Positions 8,907 to 18,634 of a stretch of 64,000 nt of DNA are shown one piece after another. Location of the stretch: NCBI RefSeq assembly GCF_000018025.1, contig NC_009831.1, forward strand, positions 4,464,001 to 4,528,000, written 5' to 3'. Every line of letters starts with the position of its first letter. The stretch's first letter is position 1. Below the pieces are notes generated by a model. The model had not been told where the DNA came from. It did not search any database and saw only the letters and a list, made by a program, of their open reading frames with translations. Origin of the DNA: Shewanella sediminis HAW-EB3. Lineage in GTDB: Bacteria; Pseudomonadota; Gammaproteobacteria; Enterobacterales; Shewanellaceae. The position numbers and the translations under genes were made by a program.

Positions 8907-10556
8907 TTGAAAAAAGAAATTAGCTCAGATAATGACTCATTTTCTAGAAGCATAACTTTTAGGTTAATAATCATTTTTTCATTGGTTAGCTTATTCTTTG
9001 GGGGAGTAAACACAATAGTTGCGACGACCAAAGCAAAGAACCTATTAACCAAACAGATCCAGAAACAGCAGCTTACTTTTTCTAAATATGTGTCAAATGA
9101 TATTGAAGTTGAAATGCGGAAAAGCCTTAATTTCTTTACCTTTTTAGCGAAGGATTTATCTGAGTTAAATTTTAAAACTGATGTTGGCTCAGCCACAAAG
9201 TTGTTAGAAGAAAGGCATGTCCCTCCTATTTTTAAATACGGTATATTATTAATATCACCTGATGGAGAAGAGCTAGTAGCTGAGTCCCCGGCACTTCCTG
9301 GAGGAACAGAGTTTATTTTTGGTCAAAGCGAATGGTTTCAAAGAGCTAAGTTGGCGGATCAGGCAGTTTTTAGTCGCCCCTTTAAAAACAGAGTTACCCA
9401 TGAACCCAGCATTGTGATTGCCGCTCCCATAAAAAATGAAGAAAATAAAGTGGTTGCCGTTGTTGCTGGGATATTGGAATTGAATCAAACGGATCTATTC
9501 AAATATTTATACTCCTCAGTACTAGAAGGCGGCAGTGATATTCTTGTTATTTCTCCTAAAGATAACCTGTTTGTTGCTTCGAGCATCCCGGAGATGGTAC
9601 TTAAGCCAACACCGGAACCGGGTAGAAACCGATTGCATGACATGGCTATGAGAGGATACCGGGGAGTTGGAGTGACGGTTAACGCATACGGTGTTGAGGA
9701 ACTCGCCGCCATAACCAGTATTGAAAGTACAGGATGGTTCGTAGCCACTCGCCAAAAAACAACAGAAGCTTATCTGCCAGTGAGACAGCTGACAGAATCA
9801 ATGCTGATGTATTTAGTATTGTCAGCAATTCTCGGAGTGTTGATCATTACTTTCGTTTTTATCACTATGCTTTCCCCTTTAAAAAAAGCAGCGCTTTCAG
9901 TTAAAGATATGGCACAGGGAAATACTCCGCTAAAAAAACTCACTATTGTGCATAAAGATGAAGTTGGTGACTTGATTGACGGCTTTAACAGTTTGGTGGA
10001 TGCCATTGATGGGCGGACTGATGCATTAGAAACTGCAAATCAAAAACTAGCGGCCCTAAGTCTTACAGACGAGCTGACAGGTTTGGGCAATCGGCGACAT
10101 TTTAATGAAAAATTGGAACAAGAGTGGATTCGGGCATCACGTACCAAGCAACCACTGGCATTGGGGATGATAGACATTGATTTTTTCAAAAAGTATAACG
10201 ACAAATACGGACATGTCTTAGGGGATGAATGCCTTCAAGAGATCTCCAAATTGTTGGCTTCTATCATCAGCCGAGCGGGTGATCTTTCAGCGCGCTATGG
10301 TGGTGAAGAGTTTGCTTTTATAGCCCCCGCTACAGATGAAGAGGGCGCACGAGATATAGCCGAAAAATTTCAAGAGGCTCTCCATTCACTGACCTTACCT
10401 CATGTGGAATCAGAGTTTGGCTTTGTCACCGCCAGTATTGGAATTGCGGTTAGGACTCCTACCAAGGGCGAGGAATCGATATGCCTTATTAAGATTGCGG
10501 ACGAGGCGCTATATCTTGCCAAAGAGCAGGGCCGAAATCGAGTGGTTCAACTTTGA
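8907..10556 (+). CDS. Membrane diguanylate cyclase with Cache, HAMP and GGDEF domains
   Basis: A 549-residue inner-membrane signalling enzyme that should make cyclic di-GMP. Helix 1 (residues about 18-40) and helix 2 (about 297-320) flank a periplasmic Cache-type sensor. A HAMP linker and short coiled coil follow, then the GGDEF domain from about residue 383. The active-site loop is GGEEF, and RAGD five residues upstream is an intact inhibitory I-site, so product feedback is expected. The start is TTG at 8907 with AGGGA 6 bases ahead. Its stop codon lies at the edge of a tandem 40-bp repeat. The ligand is unknown. Confidence 0.9.
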   Translation: MKKEISSDNDSFSRSITFRLIIIFSLVSLFFGGVNTIVATTKAKNLLTKQIQKQQLTFSKYVSNDIEVEMRKSLNFFTFLAKDLSELNFKTDVGSATKLLEERHVPPIFKYGILLISPDGEELVAESPALPGGTEFIFGQSEWFQRAKLADQAVFSRPFKNRVTHEPSIVIAAPIKNEENKVVAVVAGILELNQTDLFKYLYSSVLEGGSDILVISPKDNLFVASSIPEMVLKPTPEPGRNRLHDMAMRGYRGVGVTVNAYGVEELAAITSIESTGWFVATRQKTTEAYLPVRQLTESMLMYLVLSAILGVLIITFVFITMLSPLKKAALSVKDMAQGNTPLKKLTIVHKDEVGDLIDGFNSLVDAIDGRTDALETANQKLAALSLTDELTGLGNRRHFNEKLEQEWIRASRTKQPLALGMIDIDFFKKYNDKYGHVLGDECLQEISKLLASIISRAGDLSARYGGEEFAFIAPATDEEGARDIAEKFQEALHSLTLPHVESEFGFVTASIGIAVRTPTKGEESICLIKIADEALYLAKEQGRNRVVQL

Positions 10557-10634
10557 ATAAGTGGGGTCAGAGTAAACTTTCCCATTTCCCATAAGAATAA
10601 GTGGGGTCAGAGTAAACTTTCCCATTTCCCATAA
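10555..10634 (+). repeat. Two perfect tandem copies of a 40-bp repeat carrying the RAYT end sequence
   Basis: The unit begins GAATAAGTGGGGTCAGAGTA and ends TTTCCCATTTCCCATAA; the two copies (10555-10594 and 10595-10634) are identical. The GTGGGGTCAGAGTAAA core matches the ends of the transposase element 2 kb upstream, and the TTTCCCATTT part resembles that element's right flank. Confidence 0.92.
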
Positions 10635-10717
10635 AAAAGCGAACCATCTATGGTTCGCTTTAATCCATTCGCGGCTAAAGTCGCTCCTACATCAAATGAA
10701 GCTAACTACTCCGTAAT
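10633..10717. repeat. 85-bp direct repeat, left copy (terminator hairpin plus REP)
   Basis: Contains AAGCGAACCA-TCTA-TGGTTCGCTT (10638-10661), a terminator-like hairpin, then a REP (10668-10691) and CATCAAATGAAGCTAACTACTCC. About 6 mismatches separate it from the copy at 11916-12000. Confidence 0.88.
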
Positions 10718-10753
10718 GGGGCTACTAGATAATTGGGCTCTGAATAACCTTTT

Positions 10754-11188
10754 CTACGACAAAGCTAAAAAACCATGCTTACTTCCCACAGAGTTGGCCA
10801 CAGCGATCAACCTGGCTTTTATCGCCTGTTCAATACCAACGCCTCCCTGGATCAAATCATCAACCGCAATAAAAGCAATCGTCGTCAGGCGGCTGCTTTC
10901 ATAATGATAAGCATAACCCGATTCTACGATCCAACTTTCAGCACTGGCCGCTCTGGCAGTCTTCAACTGTTGCATCTTCTCATCCAGTGACCTGACAAGG
11001 GTAAAATCAAAGGAGAGGACAAAATCTTCATTACCATACCAATCCGCTTTCAGCGCCTGAAAGTTGAGCCACATCTCCAGCTGGGTCAACAAGGGCTTAA
11101 GCGAATTCGAAAACCGGCCATCGGCCGCTATGGTAATTGGAAGTCCCTGCTGCAACTCAGCAATTGTTTGTGCTTCTGCTTTTGTCAT
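10754..11188 (-). CDS. Hypothetical protein, 144 residues
   Basis: Starts at ATG 11188 with GAAGG about 8 bases ahead. The product looks soluble, with no signal peptide or membrane helix, and has a run of alternating helix and strand-like segments (WYGNEDFVLSFDFTLVRSL, ESSRLTTIAFIAVDDLIQGG). I recognise no family. It stands alone between two copies of an 85-bp direct repeat, so it may belong to a duplicated or acquired segment. Expression and function cannot be judged from sequence. Confidence 0.6.
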   Translation of the reverse strand: MTKAEAQTIAELQQGLPITIAADGRFSNSLKPLLTQLEMWLNFQALKADWYGNEDFVLSFDFTLVRSLDEKMQQLKTARAASAESWIVESGYAYHYESSRLTTIAFIAVDDLIQGGVGIEQAIKARLIAVANSVGSKHGFLALS

Positions 11189-11915
11189 TGCTTTGCCTTC
11201 GCTTGTATTGCTGTCATAGATAGTTGGCCGTAGGTAATGGAGCGTGATAGCTCTAGAGTTTGCTACCTAACAACCCCAGATGCAACTACAACAGATTAAG
11301 GGGTCGCAGCCCATTAGAGTCCAACGACTTCAAACACCGCCGCAGACTACAACATTCCCCGTTGGAAGGCGAATTATCACCTTGCGTGATTGTGCTTATG
11401 AGCGAGAGCCATGGATGGCGAACTGGCTTTGTAAATGGATTTACATGCCGACGACTGCATGGATGTAGGAGGTAGAACGAAGCAGGATGCCCGAGTCGAA
11501 GGACTTCGCAGACTCTTTATAAACCAAAGTTACGTGAGCCACACACGGACGTTCTCATACATCCATGTATTACTCGGCATTCAGGTATCCTGCCTATCAG
11601 ATGTGGGGCTAGCTTTCGGGGCATGGCCGAATGGAAACGGAGTTTCCGGTTAATGAGCGCGCGGCAGGGATAGCCAAGCTGGATGGAATTATAGGGATAT
11701 AATTCGCCCCATCGGAAGCGTTAGTGATTTATCCATAAGCCAGAGGAGCACAACTTCGCCGGGGCGTCATAGGTGGATGCAAGGAGGACGAGCAGTCCTC
11801 CTTGCCCCGTGCAGGGTGGAACCCTGCGATGTTCATCAAGCGCAGCTTGATTAGTAATAATCCAAGAGTAGATTCAGGCCAACAAGCACGCCGGAATGAC
11901 GGTTTAAAAGGTAAC
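11189..11915. other. Gene-free, hairpin-rich intergenic block
   Basis: No convincing gene. Many short perfect hairpins follow one another: TGTAAATGGATTTACA (about 11430), GAGTC..GAAGGACTTC..GACTC (about 11492), GGAAACGGAGTTTCC (about 11632), GGAGGAC-GAGCA-GTCCTCC (about 11784), GCAGGGT-GGA-ACCCTGC (about 11810) and ATCAAGC-GCA-GCTTGAT (about 11835). This looks like mosaic repeat DNA or an untranslated structured RNA rather than decayed coding sequence. Confidence 0.55.
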
Positions 11916-12000
11916 AAAAAAGCGAACCATCTCTGGTTCGCTTTAATCACTTCGCGGCTAAAGCCGCTCCTACATCAAATGAAGCCAACTACTCCATAAT
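11916..12000. repeat. 85-bp direct repeat, right copy (terminator hairpin plus REP)
   Basis: Matches 10633-10717 with about 6 substitutions. It contains the AAGCGAACCA-TCTC-TGGTTCGCTT hairpin (11920-11944) and a REP (11951-11974). The two copies bracket about 1.2 kb holding one hypothetical gene and the hairpin-rich block. Confidence 0.88.
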
Positions 12001-12115
12001 TGCGTTGCTGACGAAGCTAATGCAAGGCGGAGCGAAGGCTCTAACGCGGAGTTGACTGTTGTCAATGAGCACTGGAGCCAAGGTTCAACGCCGCAGTAGC
12101 GAGTCTAAGCAGCAA

Positions 12116-15004
12116 TTACTCATACTCACTCATTGGCACACACGCACAGAATAAATTGCGATCACCAAACACGTCATCGATACGATTAACCGTTGGCCAG
12201 AACTTATTAAGCTTAACCGCTGCCGTCGGGAACACGGCCACTTCACGGCTGTAAGGACGTGAGTCAAACTCTGGGTCCATGATATCGGCCAGCGTATGCG
12301 GTGCATTGTGTAGCGGGTTATTGTCGGCTGGCCACTCGCCAGACTCGACGCGCGACGCTTCACCACGGATAGAGATCATCGCTTCGATGAATCTGTCCAG
12401 CTCAACCTTAGACTCAGATTCCGTCGGCTCAATCATCAAGGTTCCCGCAACCGGGAAGCTCATGGTTGGTGCGTGGAAACCATAATCGTTCAGACGCTTA
12501 GCGATATCCATCTCGGTCACACCCGATGACTCTTTAAGCGGGCGCAGGTCGATGATGCACTCATGTGCAACACGCTCATTTCGGCCGGTATAAAGCACTG
12601 GGTAGTGCTCAGACAGCTTCTTCATCACGTAGTTAGCATTCAGCAGTGCAACCTGTGTTGACTGACGAAGGCCCTGATGACCCAGCAGCTTGATGTACAT
12701 CCAGGTGATCGGCAAGATGCTTGCGCTGCCATATGGCGCCGCAGAAACCGCACCATTGTTGTCAGATTCACGGCCATGCTTAACCACCACGTGACCGGCG
12801 ACAAATGGCGCCAGGTGAGCCTTAACACCGATTGGGCCCATACCGGGTCCACCGCCGCCATGTGGTATAGCGAAGGTCTTGTGCAGGTTAAGGTGAGATA
12901 CGTCGGCACCGATAGAGCCCGGAGTTGTCAGACCAACCTGAGCATTCATGTTTGCACCGTCAAGATATACCTGACCGCCATGCTGATGAATGACTTCACA
13001 GATCTCACTTACCGTCTCTTCGTACACACCGTGCGTCGATGGGTAGGTGATCATGATGCATGAAAGGTTCTCAGCCACCTCTGCCGCTTTCGCTTTGAGG
13101 TCTTCCATGTCTACGTTACCGGCCTTATCACAGGCGGTAACCACGATCTTCATGCCAGCCATCTGAGCCGAAGCCGGGTTAGTACCGTGAGCAGACTGAG
13201 GGATCAGGCAGACATTTCTGTGAGCGTCGCCACGTGAGATGTGGTAATTCCTGATAGCCAGCAGACCGGCATATTCGCCAGACGCACCGGAGTTGGCCTG
13301 CATACACATGGCATCATAACCTGTGATGTCGACAAGCCAGGTTGAAAGCTCTTCGATAAGGTCGGTATAACCTTCGCTCTGATCCAGCGGGCAGAACGGG
13401 TGCATGTTACCGAACTCAGGCCAGCTGATCGGCATCATCTCAGTCGCCGCATTCAGCTTCATGGTGCATGAACCGAGTGAGATCATCGAGTGGTTCAGCG
13501 CCAGATCTTTGTTTTCGAGACGCTTGATGTAACGCATCATCTCGGTTTCGCTGTGGTAGCTGTTAAAGGTCGGGTGGGTCAGGATGGCATCGGTACGGAC
13601 AAGCTGAGCCGGAATTGAGCTGCTGCCAGCCTTGATGATTTCGGCATCGAGTGCGGCGACATCTAACCCATGGCCTTCACCTAAGATGACATCGAATAGT
13701 TCGGCGATATCTTCACGGAGCGTGGTTTCTGCCAGGCTGACACCTAGTACGCCGTCAGAGTCGATGCGCAGGTTAATACCCGCAGCCACGGCGCGGGCAG
13801 TGATAGCCTCGCTGTCGGTAGCTTTCAAAGAGAGTGTATCGAACCAGGTGCCGTTAACCAGCTCAACGCCTTTCGCCGTCAGGCCAGATGCCAGAATATC
13901 GGTCAGGCGATGAATACGCTCGGCGATAATCTTAAGGCCTTGTGGGCCATGGTATACGGCATAGAAAGAGGCCATGTTGGCCAAAAGCACCTGTGCGGTA
14001 CAGATGTTGGAGTTCGCTTTCTCGCGGCGGATATGCTGCTCACGGGTCTGCATCGCCATACGTAGCGCGCGGTTACCTCGGGTATCTTGTGATACACCGA
14101 TAATACGACCCGGCAGTGAACGCTTGTGTGCGTCACGGGTAACGAAAAATGCCGCGTGTGGACCACCCAGTCCCATAGGAACGCCGAAACGTTGGGCACT
14201 ACCGAAGACCACATCTGCGCCCATAGAGCCAGGCGACTTAAGCATAACCAGTGACATGATGTCGGCGGCAACCGATACGACCGCCTTCTTGGCTTTAAGC
14301 TCGGTGAACAGCTCGGTAAAGTCGGTGATTTCGCCGAAACGGTTGGTGTACTGGAACAGGGCACCAAACAGTTCGTAGTTAACCGCTTCACTTGCAGGGC
14401 CGACGACAATCTCGAAACCAAAACATTCGGCGCGGGTTTTCACGACATCCAATGTTTGAGGAAATACGTCATCGGCGACGAAGAAGATGTTAGCTTTTTT
14501 CGCCTTAGAGACACGCTTGGCCAGTGCCATGGCTTCAGCCGCTGCCGTTGCTTCATCGAGCAAAGAGGCAGAGGCCAAATCCAGACCGGTCAGATCCATA
14601 GAGACCTGTTGGAAGTTAAGAATCGCTTCTAAACGGCCCTGAGCGATCTCTGGCTGATAAGGGGTGTAAGCCGTGTACCAGCCCGGATTTTCAAGCACAT
14701 TACGCTGAATAACACTCGGTACTTCAGTACCGTAGTAACCCATACCGATATAGCTCTTGAAGACCTTGTTCTTATCCGCTATTTCACGGATATAGGCCAT
14801 ACCTTCGGCTTCACCACACGCGCTGCCAACGGCTAAGTCACGGTTAAGGCGAATTGACTCAGGTACGATCTGCTGTGTCAGGTCTTCTAAAGACTCTGCA
14901 CCAACAAAATTCAGCATCTCTTGCTGTTGCGCACTGTCCGGGCCAATGTGACGGCGGATAAATAGTTCGTGCTGCTCTAACTGAGTGAGGGTTTCTGTGG
15001 TCAT
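12116..15004 (-). CDS. gcvP: Glycine dehydrogenase (decarboxylating), P-protein
   Basis: A 962-residue single-chain P-protein of the glycine cleavage system. With pyridoxal phosphate it decarboxylates glycine and passes the aminomethyl group to the lipoyl arm of GcvH. The PLP lysine lies in [19 protein letters not shown] (around residue 710), followed by the glycine-rich loop of the family; the N-terminal half has the paired, catalytically silent domain. Length is normal. Last gene of gcvT-gcvH-gcvP, but 153 bases and a hairpin terminator separate it from gcvH, so partial read-through or a separate promoter is likely. Confidence 0.98.
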   Translation of the reverse strand: MTTETLTQLEQHELFIRRHIGPDSAQQQEMLNFVGAESLEDLTQQIVPESIRLNRDLAVGSACGEAEGMAYIREIADKNKVFKSYIGMGYYGTEVPSVIQRNVLENPGWYTAYTPYQPEIAQGRLEAILNFQQVSMDLTGLDLASASLLDEATAAAEAMALAKRVSKAKKANIFFVADDVFPQTLDVVKTRAECFGFEIVVGPASEAVNYELFGALFQYTNRFGEITDFTELFTELKAKKAVVSVAADIMSLVMLKSPGSMGADVVFGSAQRFGVPMGLGGPHAAFFVTRDAHKRSLPGRIIGVSQDTRGNRALRMAMQTREQHIRREKANSNICTAQVLLANMASFYAVYHGPQGLKIIAERIHRLTDILASGLTAKGVELVNGTWFDTLSLKATDSEAITARAVAAGINLRIDSDGVLGVSLAETTLREDIAELFDVILGEGHGLDVAALDAEIIKAGSSSIPAQLVRTDAILTHPTFNSYHSETEMMRYIKRLENKDLALNHSMISLGSCTMKLNAATEMMPISWPEFGNMHPFCPLDQSEGYTDLIEELSTWLVDITGYDAMCMQANSGASGEYAGLLAIRNYHISRGDAHRNVCLIPQSAHGTNPASAQMAGMKIVVTACDKAGNVDMEDLKAKAAEVAENLSCIMITYPSTHGVYEETVSEICEVIHQHGGQVYLDGANMNAQVGLTTPGSIGADVSHLNLHKTFAIPHGGGGPGMGPIGVKAHLAPFVAGHVVVKHGRESDNNGAVSAAPYGSASILPITWMYIKLLGHQGLRQSTQVALLNANYVMKKLSEHYPVLYTGRNERVAHECIIDLRPLKESSGVTEMDIAKRLNDYGFHAPTMSFPVAGTLMIEPTESESKVELDRFIEAMISIRGEASRVESGEWPADNNPLHNAPHTLADIMDPEFDSRPYSREVAVFPTAAVKLNKFWPTVNRIDDVFGDRNLFCACVPMSEYE

Positions 15005-15111
15005 GATAACCTGGTTCCATTTTTGCCGATATCCAACCTGTAGGGGGCGGAGTTACCGGTCTCATTTTTGATTTAGGATGTATGGCTAAGCAATGTGGAG
15101 CGGTATAACGA

Positions 15112-15144
15112 ACAAAGCCCCATATTCAGGATATGAGGCTTTGT
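15112..15144. terminator. Hairpin terminator between gcvH and gcvP
   Basis: ACAAAGCC and GGCTTTGT pair, with inner ATAT/ATAT, around a short loop; T-rich tracts lie on both sides (TTTTC on +, TTTGTTC on -). It lies just downstream of gcvH in the direction of transcription and could reduce gcvP expression relative to gcvT and gcvH. Confidence 0.65.
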
Positions 15145-15157
15145 TTTCAATCGGCGA

Positions 15158-15547
15158 TTATTCTTCGTCGATGACGGCTTGATAGCCTTCGGCATCGAGC
15201 AAACTGTCGATTTCAGCAACATCGCTAGGCATAACGCGGAAGAACCAACCGTCACCGAATGCATCGCTGTTGACCAGCTCAGGAGAATCTTCAAGCGCTT
15301 CGTTAATGGCAAGTACTTCACCCGACAGTGGCGCATAGATGTCTGATGCGGCTTTTACTGATTCCGCAACGGCACAATCTTCACCGGCACTCAAGGTATC
15401 ACCAACGTCTGGAAGCTCTATGAATACCATGTCGCCCAAAAGCTCTTGTGCGTGCTCACTGATACCCACGGTATAGCTGCCGTCTTCCTCTTTACGGATC
15501 CACTCGTGAGAAGAAGCGTATTTCAATTCAGCTGGAATGTTGCTCAT
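15158..15547 (-). CDS. gcvH: Glycine cleavage system H protein
   Basis: A 129-residue lipoyl carrier that shuttles the aminomethyl group from GcvP to GcvT and returns reducing equivalents to dihydrolipoamide dehydrogenase. The lipoyl-lysine motif is [18 protein letters not shown] (lysine near residue 65). Length is normal. It lies 408 bases after gcvT, an unusually long gap filled by three degenerate repeats, and is followed by a hairpin terminator. Confidence 0.98.
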   Translation of the reverse strand: MSNIPAELKYASSHEWIRKEEDGSYTVGISEHAQELLGDMVFIELPDVGDTLSAGEDCAVAESVKAASDIYAPLSGEVLAINEALEDSPELVNSDAFGDGWFFRVMPSDVAEIDSLLDAEGYQAVIDEE

Positions 15548-15616
15548 TATTCTTAATCCTTATTCCGTTATCTAAATTTTTTTATTAATAAGACAATATA
15601 CTGATTTTTCGTTCGA

Positions 15617-15864
15617 ATTAGCAGGTGTTTCGTTCACGTTTCAAGAGCTTGCGCACACTTGATGTGCATCGAAGACCACAGGCAACAAAAATCCAACCAC
15701 CACTAACTCTATTATCTGTTCTGTTTCTGCGGTTAATACGCAGGAATTTCGTTCTGGTTTTAGGAGCCTACACTGAGTTGAAACGTCAGACTCTAACAAC
15801 CACTTATACATACACCTGCAATTTGACGAGATTAGCCGAAATTTGATTCGAGTTTTAGGAGAGC
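15617..15864. repeat. Three degenerate copies of a 33-bp motif in the gcvT-gcvH gap
   Basis: Copies at about 15617-15648, 15734-15767 and 15831-15864 share the pattern ATTAGC-cAGGAATTTCGTTC-n-GTTTTAGGAGC. Spacings are about 117 and 97 bases. Each is followed by a segment with inverted-repeat character (CACACTTGATGTG; CTTATAAG). They lie inside the gcv operon. Confidence 0.6.
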
Positions 15865-15955
15865 GCGCCCTGCTTATAAGTATCAAAACTGATAAGCATC
15901 AATGAGCACTCTCGACAACAAAATCGGATTAAATAGCTATAACCTCGTTAAATAG

Positions 15956-17050
15956 TTAAAAGGCTTGTTTACCGTTGCGTACAAACGATGGGGCAACTAC
16001 TTTAACAGAGACACGCTTCTTACGCATTTCGACTTCGGCAGTATCACCTATGCTTCTCGGCACGCGGGCCATCGCAATAGAATAGCCCAAAGTCGGCGAG
16101 AATGTGCCACTGGTGATCGTGCCCTGCTGCTCTACGCCTTCGCCGTCGGTGAAAAATACCGACATGCCCGGACGGATAACGCCTTTGGCTTCCATGATTA
16201 GACCGACCAGCTTCTCGGTACCGGCAGCTTTAATTGCGGCCAGTGCTTCACGGCCGTTAAAGTCACGGTCCTGTGGCTCCCATGCAATAGTCCAGCCCAT
16301 GTTGGCCGCTAACGGGTTAACCGTTTCGTCCATATCCAGGCCGTATAGGTTCATACCAGCTTCGAGACGCAGGGTATCACGGGCACCTAGTCCACATGGC
16401 TTAACACCGGCTTCTAAAAGACCTTGCCATAGCGCTTGCGCTTCATCTTCAGGCACGATGATTTCGTAACCCGTTTCGCCGGTGTAACCGGTAGTCGCAA
16501 TAAACAGTGAGTCGGCTTGTACACCGAAGAATGGCTTCATCCCTTCGACGGCAGCATTTTGCGCATCGTTAAATACCGTAGCGGCTTTCGCCTTGGCATT
16601 GGGGCCTTGAACGGCGATCATGGCAAGTTCAGGACGCTCGACTATTTCAACATCGAAGCCTTTTACCTGCTCGGCGATCCAAGCTAAATCTTTTTCACGG
16701 GTGGCAGAGTTAACCACCACGCGGTAATGGGTATCGGTAAGATAATAGGTGATCAGGTCGTCAATCACACCAGCGTTATGGTCCAGCATGCCGCCGTATA
16801 GCGCCTTACCGGGAACCTTAAGCTTAGCGACATCGTTCGCTAATAATTTACGTAGGAAAGCACAGGCGTCAGTGCCGGTCACATCGACAACGGTCATGTG
16901 TGACACATCAAACATACCCGCATCTTGACGAACGGCGTTGTGTTCTTCGATCTGTGAACCATAGTTAAGAGGCATATCCCAACCATGAAAGTCGACCATC
17001 TTGGCGTCAGATTCCAAGTGCTTATTAAAGAGTACAGTTTTATTAGCCAT
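15956..17050 (-). CDS. gcvT: Aminomethyltransferase, T-protein of glycine cleavage
   Basis: A 364-residue tetrahydrofolate-dependent aminomethyltransferase that releases ammonia and forms 5,10-methylene-tetrahydrofolate. Family features include the N-terminal [20 protein letters not shown], the [12 protein letters not shown] segment and the folate-site region [20 protein letters not shown] near residue 230. Start ATG 17050 is preceded by AAGAAGAGAT. First gene of gcvT-H-P, transcribed from a structured leader. No classical glycine riboswitch core was found upstream. Confidence 0.98.
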   Translation of the reverse strand: MANKTVLFNKHLESDAKMVDFHGWDMPLNYGSQIEEHNAVRQDAGMFDVSHMTVVDVTGTDACAFLRKLLANDVAKLKVPGKALYGGMLDHNAGVIDDLITYYLTDTHYRVVVNSATREKDLAWIAEQVKGFDVEIVERPELAMIAVQGPNAKAKAATVFNDAQNAAVEGMKPFFGVQADSLFIATTGYTGETGYEIIVPEDEAQALWQGLLEAGVKPCGLGARDTLRLEAGMNLYGLDMDETVNPLAANMGWTIAWEPQDRDFNGREALAAIKAAGTEKLVGLIMEAKGVIRPGMSVFFTDGEGVEQQGTITSGTFSPTLGYSIAMARVPRSIGDTAEVEMRKKRVSVKVVAPSFVRNGKQAF

Positions 17051-17068
17051 TATTATCTCTTCTTTGTG

Positions 17069-17127
17069 GCCCTTTTCGGGTCTTTGCCTGGCGTAGGGAA
17101 CTCACTGCCAGGATGTGATTGCAAAGA
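17069..17127 (-). promoter_or_regulatory. Structured 5' leader of gcvT (two hairpins)
   Basis: On the coding strand, TCTTTGC...GCAAAGA (17121-17127 with 17081-17087) encloses an inner stem CCTGGC/GCCAGG with a 14-base loop, separated by an asymmetric 8-9 base bulge. A small CCC-GAAAA-GGG hairpin follows directly (17070-17080) and ends about 20 bases before the gcvT start codon. The placement suits translational control. Confidence 0.5.
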
Positions 17128-17363
17128 TAAAACTTACATCCATTGCGTTAAATAGAGATGCATATGTAACGTATCAAAATGCGGCGAAATTATACCTTGC
17201 GTCACAGTTTTGTATACAAGAGAATTTTCTAATCCGAACGATTCAGTCATTACTTTTTCTCATGTTAAACATGTAGTTTTTTTACATACCCAGAGAAGCT
17301 TTAAAATAAAGCCATAACAACTTACTGAAAAAATTGGATTAATATTCCTGTCCTACAAAATTA

Positions 17364-18578
17364 CTATTCTGCTTTGCAGAGTTTGGGCAGGCTGCTTTTA
17401 TTACCCATCGCCTGTTGCATAAACAGTGTTTTCACAGGAGAAATATTATCGACCAAATTCAGACCGAAATCCCGCAGGGCTTTCTTCACCGGATTGCTCC
17501 CCTCGAAGAGGCGTTTAAAGCCCTCCATCGCCGCGATCATCTCCAGTGCGTCGGCCTTTCTCCAACGCTCTAATGCGCGCAGATTGCCATAGTCGCCGAT
17601 ATCTTTACCATCGAGTTTCAGCTCGCCGATAGTCTGAATAATGGCTGCCGCATCCAGGAAGCCTAAGTTGACCCCCTGCCCCGCTAACGGGTGTATGGTG
17701 TGCGCCGCATCGCCGGCCAGTAGCAGGCGGTGACGGGCAAAGTGACGGGCATAACGCATTCTGAGCGGGAAGGCCTGTGGCTCCCCCTCCAGATGGCACA
17801 TCCCCATGCGACCATCGAACTCGGCCGTTAATGTATGTTCAAACTCCAACTTGTCGGCCTCGAGCAGCTTTTTAGCCTTTGCAGGCGGCACCGACCAGAC
17901 GATAGAGCAGAGGTTGGATTCATACAGAGGCAGGAAGGCTAATGGCCCTTCATCCAGAAAGACCTGCCTTGCGGTGTCTAAGTGAGGGATCTCGGTGCGT
18001 ATGCTGGCAACGATGGCGTGATGGCCATAATCCCAGAATGTCATCGGAATTTTGCACTGCTCACGTACCCAGGAGTTAGCGCCGTCTGCACCTATCACCA
18101 ATGCGGCGCTGAGGTTGTCGCCGTTGTCCAGCGTTAACCAGGCTTCGCGTTCACCGAAGGCGATTTTCTCCAGACGGTGATTCTCGAGGTGAGTAATTTG
18201 GTCAAGTTCGGCCGCTCTCTTTGCCAGGGCGAAACTGATGTTGTCATTTTCTATGATACTGCCAAGGTGCTGCTCGCTGAGCGAGTGGGCATCGAAACCG
18301 ATTTTCCCCAAGCTATCCTTATCCCACACCTCCATCTTTTGATAGGGACTGAGACGTTCGCTGTCCAGATAACTCCAGGCGCCCAGATTCTGCAGTAATC
18401 GCTGGCTGGCCTTGTTGATTGCACTCACCCTGAGTCTGGCTTCCCCCGAGACGGCATGAGTTTCACCGGCATCGATAACCACGACCCGTAACTCTTCCAT
18501 TGCCAGCCCGATAGCGGTAGCCAGCCCGACCATTCCTCCGCCGATAATGGCGACATCATAGGTTTGTGTACTCAACAT
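17364..18578 (-). CDS. ubiI: FAD-dependent ubiquinone biosynthesis hydroxylase (UbiI/VisC type)
   Basis: A 404-residue flavoprotein monooxygenase of the UbiH/UbiF/UbiI family. The N-terminal FAD fold has the dinucleotide motif VAIIGGGMVGLATAIGLA, and the second FAD motif is LLLAGDAAHTIHPLAGQGVN near residue 285. It lies 56 bases after ubiH and before gcvTHP, the position of visC/ubiI in E. coli, which is why I favour C5-hydroxylase UbiI over the C6-enzyme UbiF; sequence alone does not settle that. Start ATG 18578 has AAGGAAGG upstream. Confidence 0.85.
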   Translation of the reverse strand: MLSTQTYDVAIIGGGMVGLATAIGLAMEELRVVVIDAGETHAVSGEARLRVSAINKASQRLLQNLGAWSYLDSERLSPYQKMEVWDKDSLGKIGFDAHSLSEQHLGSIIENDNISFALAKRAAELDQITHLENHRLEKIAFGEREAWLTLDNGDNLSAALVIGADGANSWVREQCKIPMTFWDYGHHAIVASIRTEIPHLDTARQVFLDEGPLAFLPLYESNLCSIVWSVPPAKAKKLLEADKLEFEHTLTAEFDGRMGMCHLEGEPQAFPLRMRYARHFARHRLLLAGDAAHTIHPLAGQGVNLGFLDAAAIIQTIGELKLDGKDIGDYGNLRALERWRKADALEMIAAMEGFKRLFEGSNPVKKALRDFGLNLVDNISPVKTLFMQQAMGNKSSLPKLCKAE

Positions 18579-18634
18579 TTAACCTTCCTTAAATACTTAT
18601 GATCCTGCAAAACTTATGTTTAAAGATTTAGCGA

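Noticed and set aside
11260..11999. Several short open frames in the hairpin-rich block
   Set aside because: They overlap each other, lack ribosome binding sites, and are made of palindromic repeats.
17083..17116. 5S rRNA fragment (plus strand TGCCTGGCG...TAGGGAACT...GCCAGG)
   Set aside because: It resembles the paired ends of E. coli 5S rRNA but the body is missing, Shewanella-type 5S ends differ as far as I recall, and the same bases are better explained as a leader hairpin of gcvT.
17051..17340. Glycine riboswitch upstream of gcvT
   Set aside because: The conserved aptamer cores are not present on the coding strand; only generic hairpins are seen.
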